A stretch of 7,562 nucleotides of DNA, taken from NCBI GenBank assembly GCA_934667465.1, contig CAKUMG010000252.1, forward strand, positions 1 to 7,562. The letters run 5' to 3'. The DNA is from an uncultured Actinoplanes sp. (GTDB lineage Bacteria > Actinomycetota > Actinomycetes > Mycobacteriales > Micromonosporaceae). The notes beneath the pieces were generated by a model. The model was not told where the DNA came from, made no database searches, and saw only the letters and a list, made by a program, of their open reading frames with translations. A program made the translations under genes and the position numbers. Below, one piece after another: positions 6,937 through 7,562 of the stretch. Each line of letters starts with the position of its first letter. Position 1 is the stretch's first letter.

Positions 6937-7562
6937 ATGCGTGAGCTCGTCCTCCTAGGCAGCACCGGATCCATCGGGACCCAGGCCATCGACATCGTCC
7001 GGCGCAACCCCGACCGGTTCCGGGTGGTGGCGATCGGCGCGGGCGGCGGCAACGTCGGGCTGCTCGCCGCCCAGGCGCTGGAGCTGGGCGTGGACGCGGT
7101 CGGGGTGGCCCGGTCCAGCGTCGTGCAGGATCTGCAGCTGGCGTTCTATGCCGAGGCGCAGAAGCGCGGCTGGGCGACCGGCGACTTCAAGCTGCCCAAG
7201 ATCGTGGCCGGGCCGGATGCGATGACCGAGCTGGCCCAGTGGCCCTGCGACGTGGTGCTCAACGGGGTGGTCGGCAGCCTCGGGCTCGCCCCCACGCTGA
7301 CGGCGCTGCGCGAGGGCCGGACGCTGGCGCTGGCGAACAAGGAGTCGCTCGTCGCCGGCGGCCCGCTCGTCAAGAAGGCGATGCAGCGGCCCGGGCAGAT
7401 CGTGCCCGTCGACTCGGAGCACTCGGCGCTGGCCCAGTGCCTGCGGGGCGGCGCGGAGCGCGAGGTGCGGCGGCTGGTGCTGACCGCCAGCGGGGGCGCC
7501 TTCCGGGGCCGCCGCCGTGAGGAGCTGTCGGACGTGACGCCCGAGGAGGCGCTGAAACACCC
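6937..7562 (+). CDS. dxr: 1-deoxy-D-xylulose 5-phosphate reductoisomerase (3' partial)
   Basis: The gene runs off the window; 208 complete codons are visible, roughly the N-terminal half of the usual ~400 residues. The enzyme (IspC) converts 1-deoxy-D-xylulose 5-phosphate to 2-C-methyl-D-erythritol 4-phosphate with NADPH and a divalent metal, the first committed step of the MEP isoprenoid pathway, in the cytosol; it is the target of fosmidomycin. Seen here are the NADPH-binding GSTGSIG (residues 8-14), [13 protein letters not shown] around residues 130-142, the metal/substrate site PVDSEHSA with D159 and E161, and TASGGAFRG with S185 in the substrate phosphate-binding region. The ATG at 6937 sits seven codons before the nucleotide-binding motif, as expected. 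It lies 43 bp after the YihY-family gene on the same strand and may be co-transcribed. The rest of the gene, including the active-site loop and C-terminal domain, lies outside the window. Confidence 0.95.
   Translation, partial: MRELVLLGSTGSIGTQAIDIVRRNPDRFRVVAIGAGGGNVGLLAAQALELGVDAVGVARSSVVQDLQLAFYAEAQKRGWATGDFKLPKIVAGPDAMTELAQWPCDVVLNGVVGSLGLAPTLTALREGRTLALANKESLVAGGPLVKKAMQRPGQIVPVDSEHSALAQCLRGGAEREVRRLVLTASGGAFRGRRREELSDVTPEEALKH

Noticed and set aside
5511..7052. 513-codon minus-strand frame across the YihY-family gene and dxr start
   Set aside because: It is a compositional shadow (Arg/Gln/Gly/Asp-rich) opposite two well-supported genes, and partly an alternate frame of the YcxB-like gene.
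1397..7562. A carotenoid or isoprenoid cluster (CrtI-like enzyme, MMPL exporter and dxr in one window)
   Set aside because: The three genes are not co-directional or adjacent as an operon, no crtB, crtE or cyclase is present, and the FAD enzyme looks PYROXD2-like. dxr is a housekeeping gene found in many contexts.

Overview
The window is very GC-rich DNA with strong third-position G/C bias, GTG and ATG starts, and a gene set typical of high-GC Actinobacteria. The style would suit Micromonosporaceae or a relative, but that placement is inference. It looks like ordinary chromosome: there is no insertion sequence, phage gene, tRNA, rRNA or CRISPR array.

Layout. (1) Positions 1-1228, plus strand: the 3' part of a gene whose product joins a metallo-beta-lactamase-fold region of the UlaG/CMP-Neu5Ac-hydroxylase-like group to a C-terminal Rieske [2Fe-2S] domain; its start lies upstream of the window. 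(2) 1229-1396: a convergent intergenic gap with a strong nested dyad, probably a two-way terminator. (3) 1397-2998, minus strand: a FAD-dependent oxidoreductase of the phytoene desaturase/PYROXD2-like family. (4) 2999-3099: an AT-richer divergent promoter region. (5) 3100-5250, plus strand: a complete MMPL (RND-superfamily) transporter. (6) 5267-5968, minus strand: a small two-helix membrane protein resembling the YcxB-like family, with a C-terminal tail made of 11-residue repeats (33-bp DNA repeats). (7) 6045-6893, plus strand: a six-helix YihY/BrkB-family membrane protein. (8) 6937 to the window end, plus strand: the 5' part of dxr (ispC), encoding the MEP-pathway enzyme 1-deoxy-D-xylulose 5-phosphate reductoisomerase.

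The genes alternate in direction (+, -, +, -, +, +). Only the YihY-family gene and dxr could share a transcript. Nothing links the six into one pathway or machine, and no new multi-gene system is evident. The most distinctive local features are the repeat-built tail of the YcxB-like protein, the nested inverted repeat at 1289-1335, and -10-like hexamers 6-8 nt before several start codons that lack a well-placed Shine-Dalgarno sequence, which suggests leaderless mRNAs.
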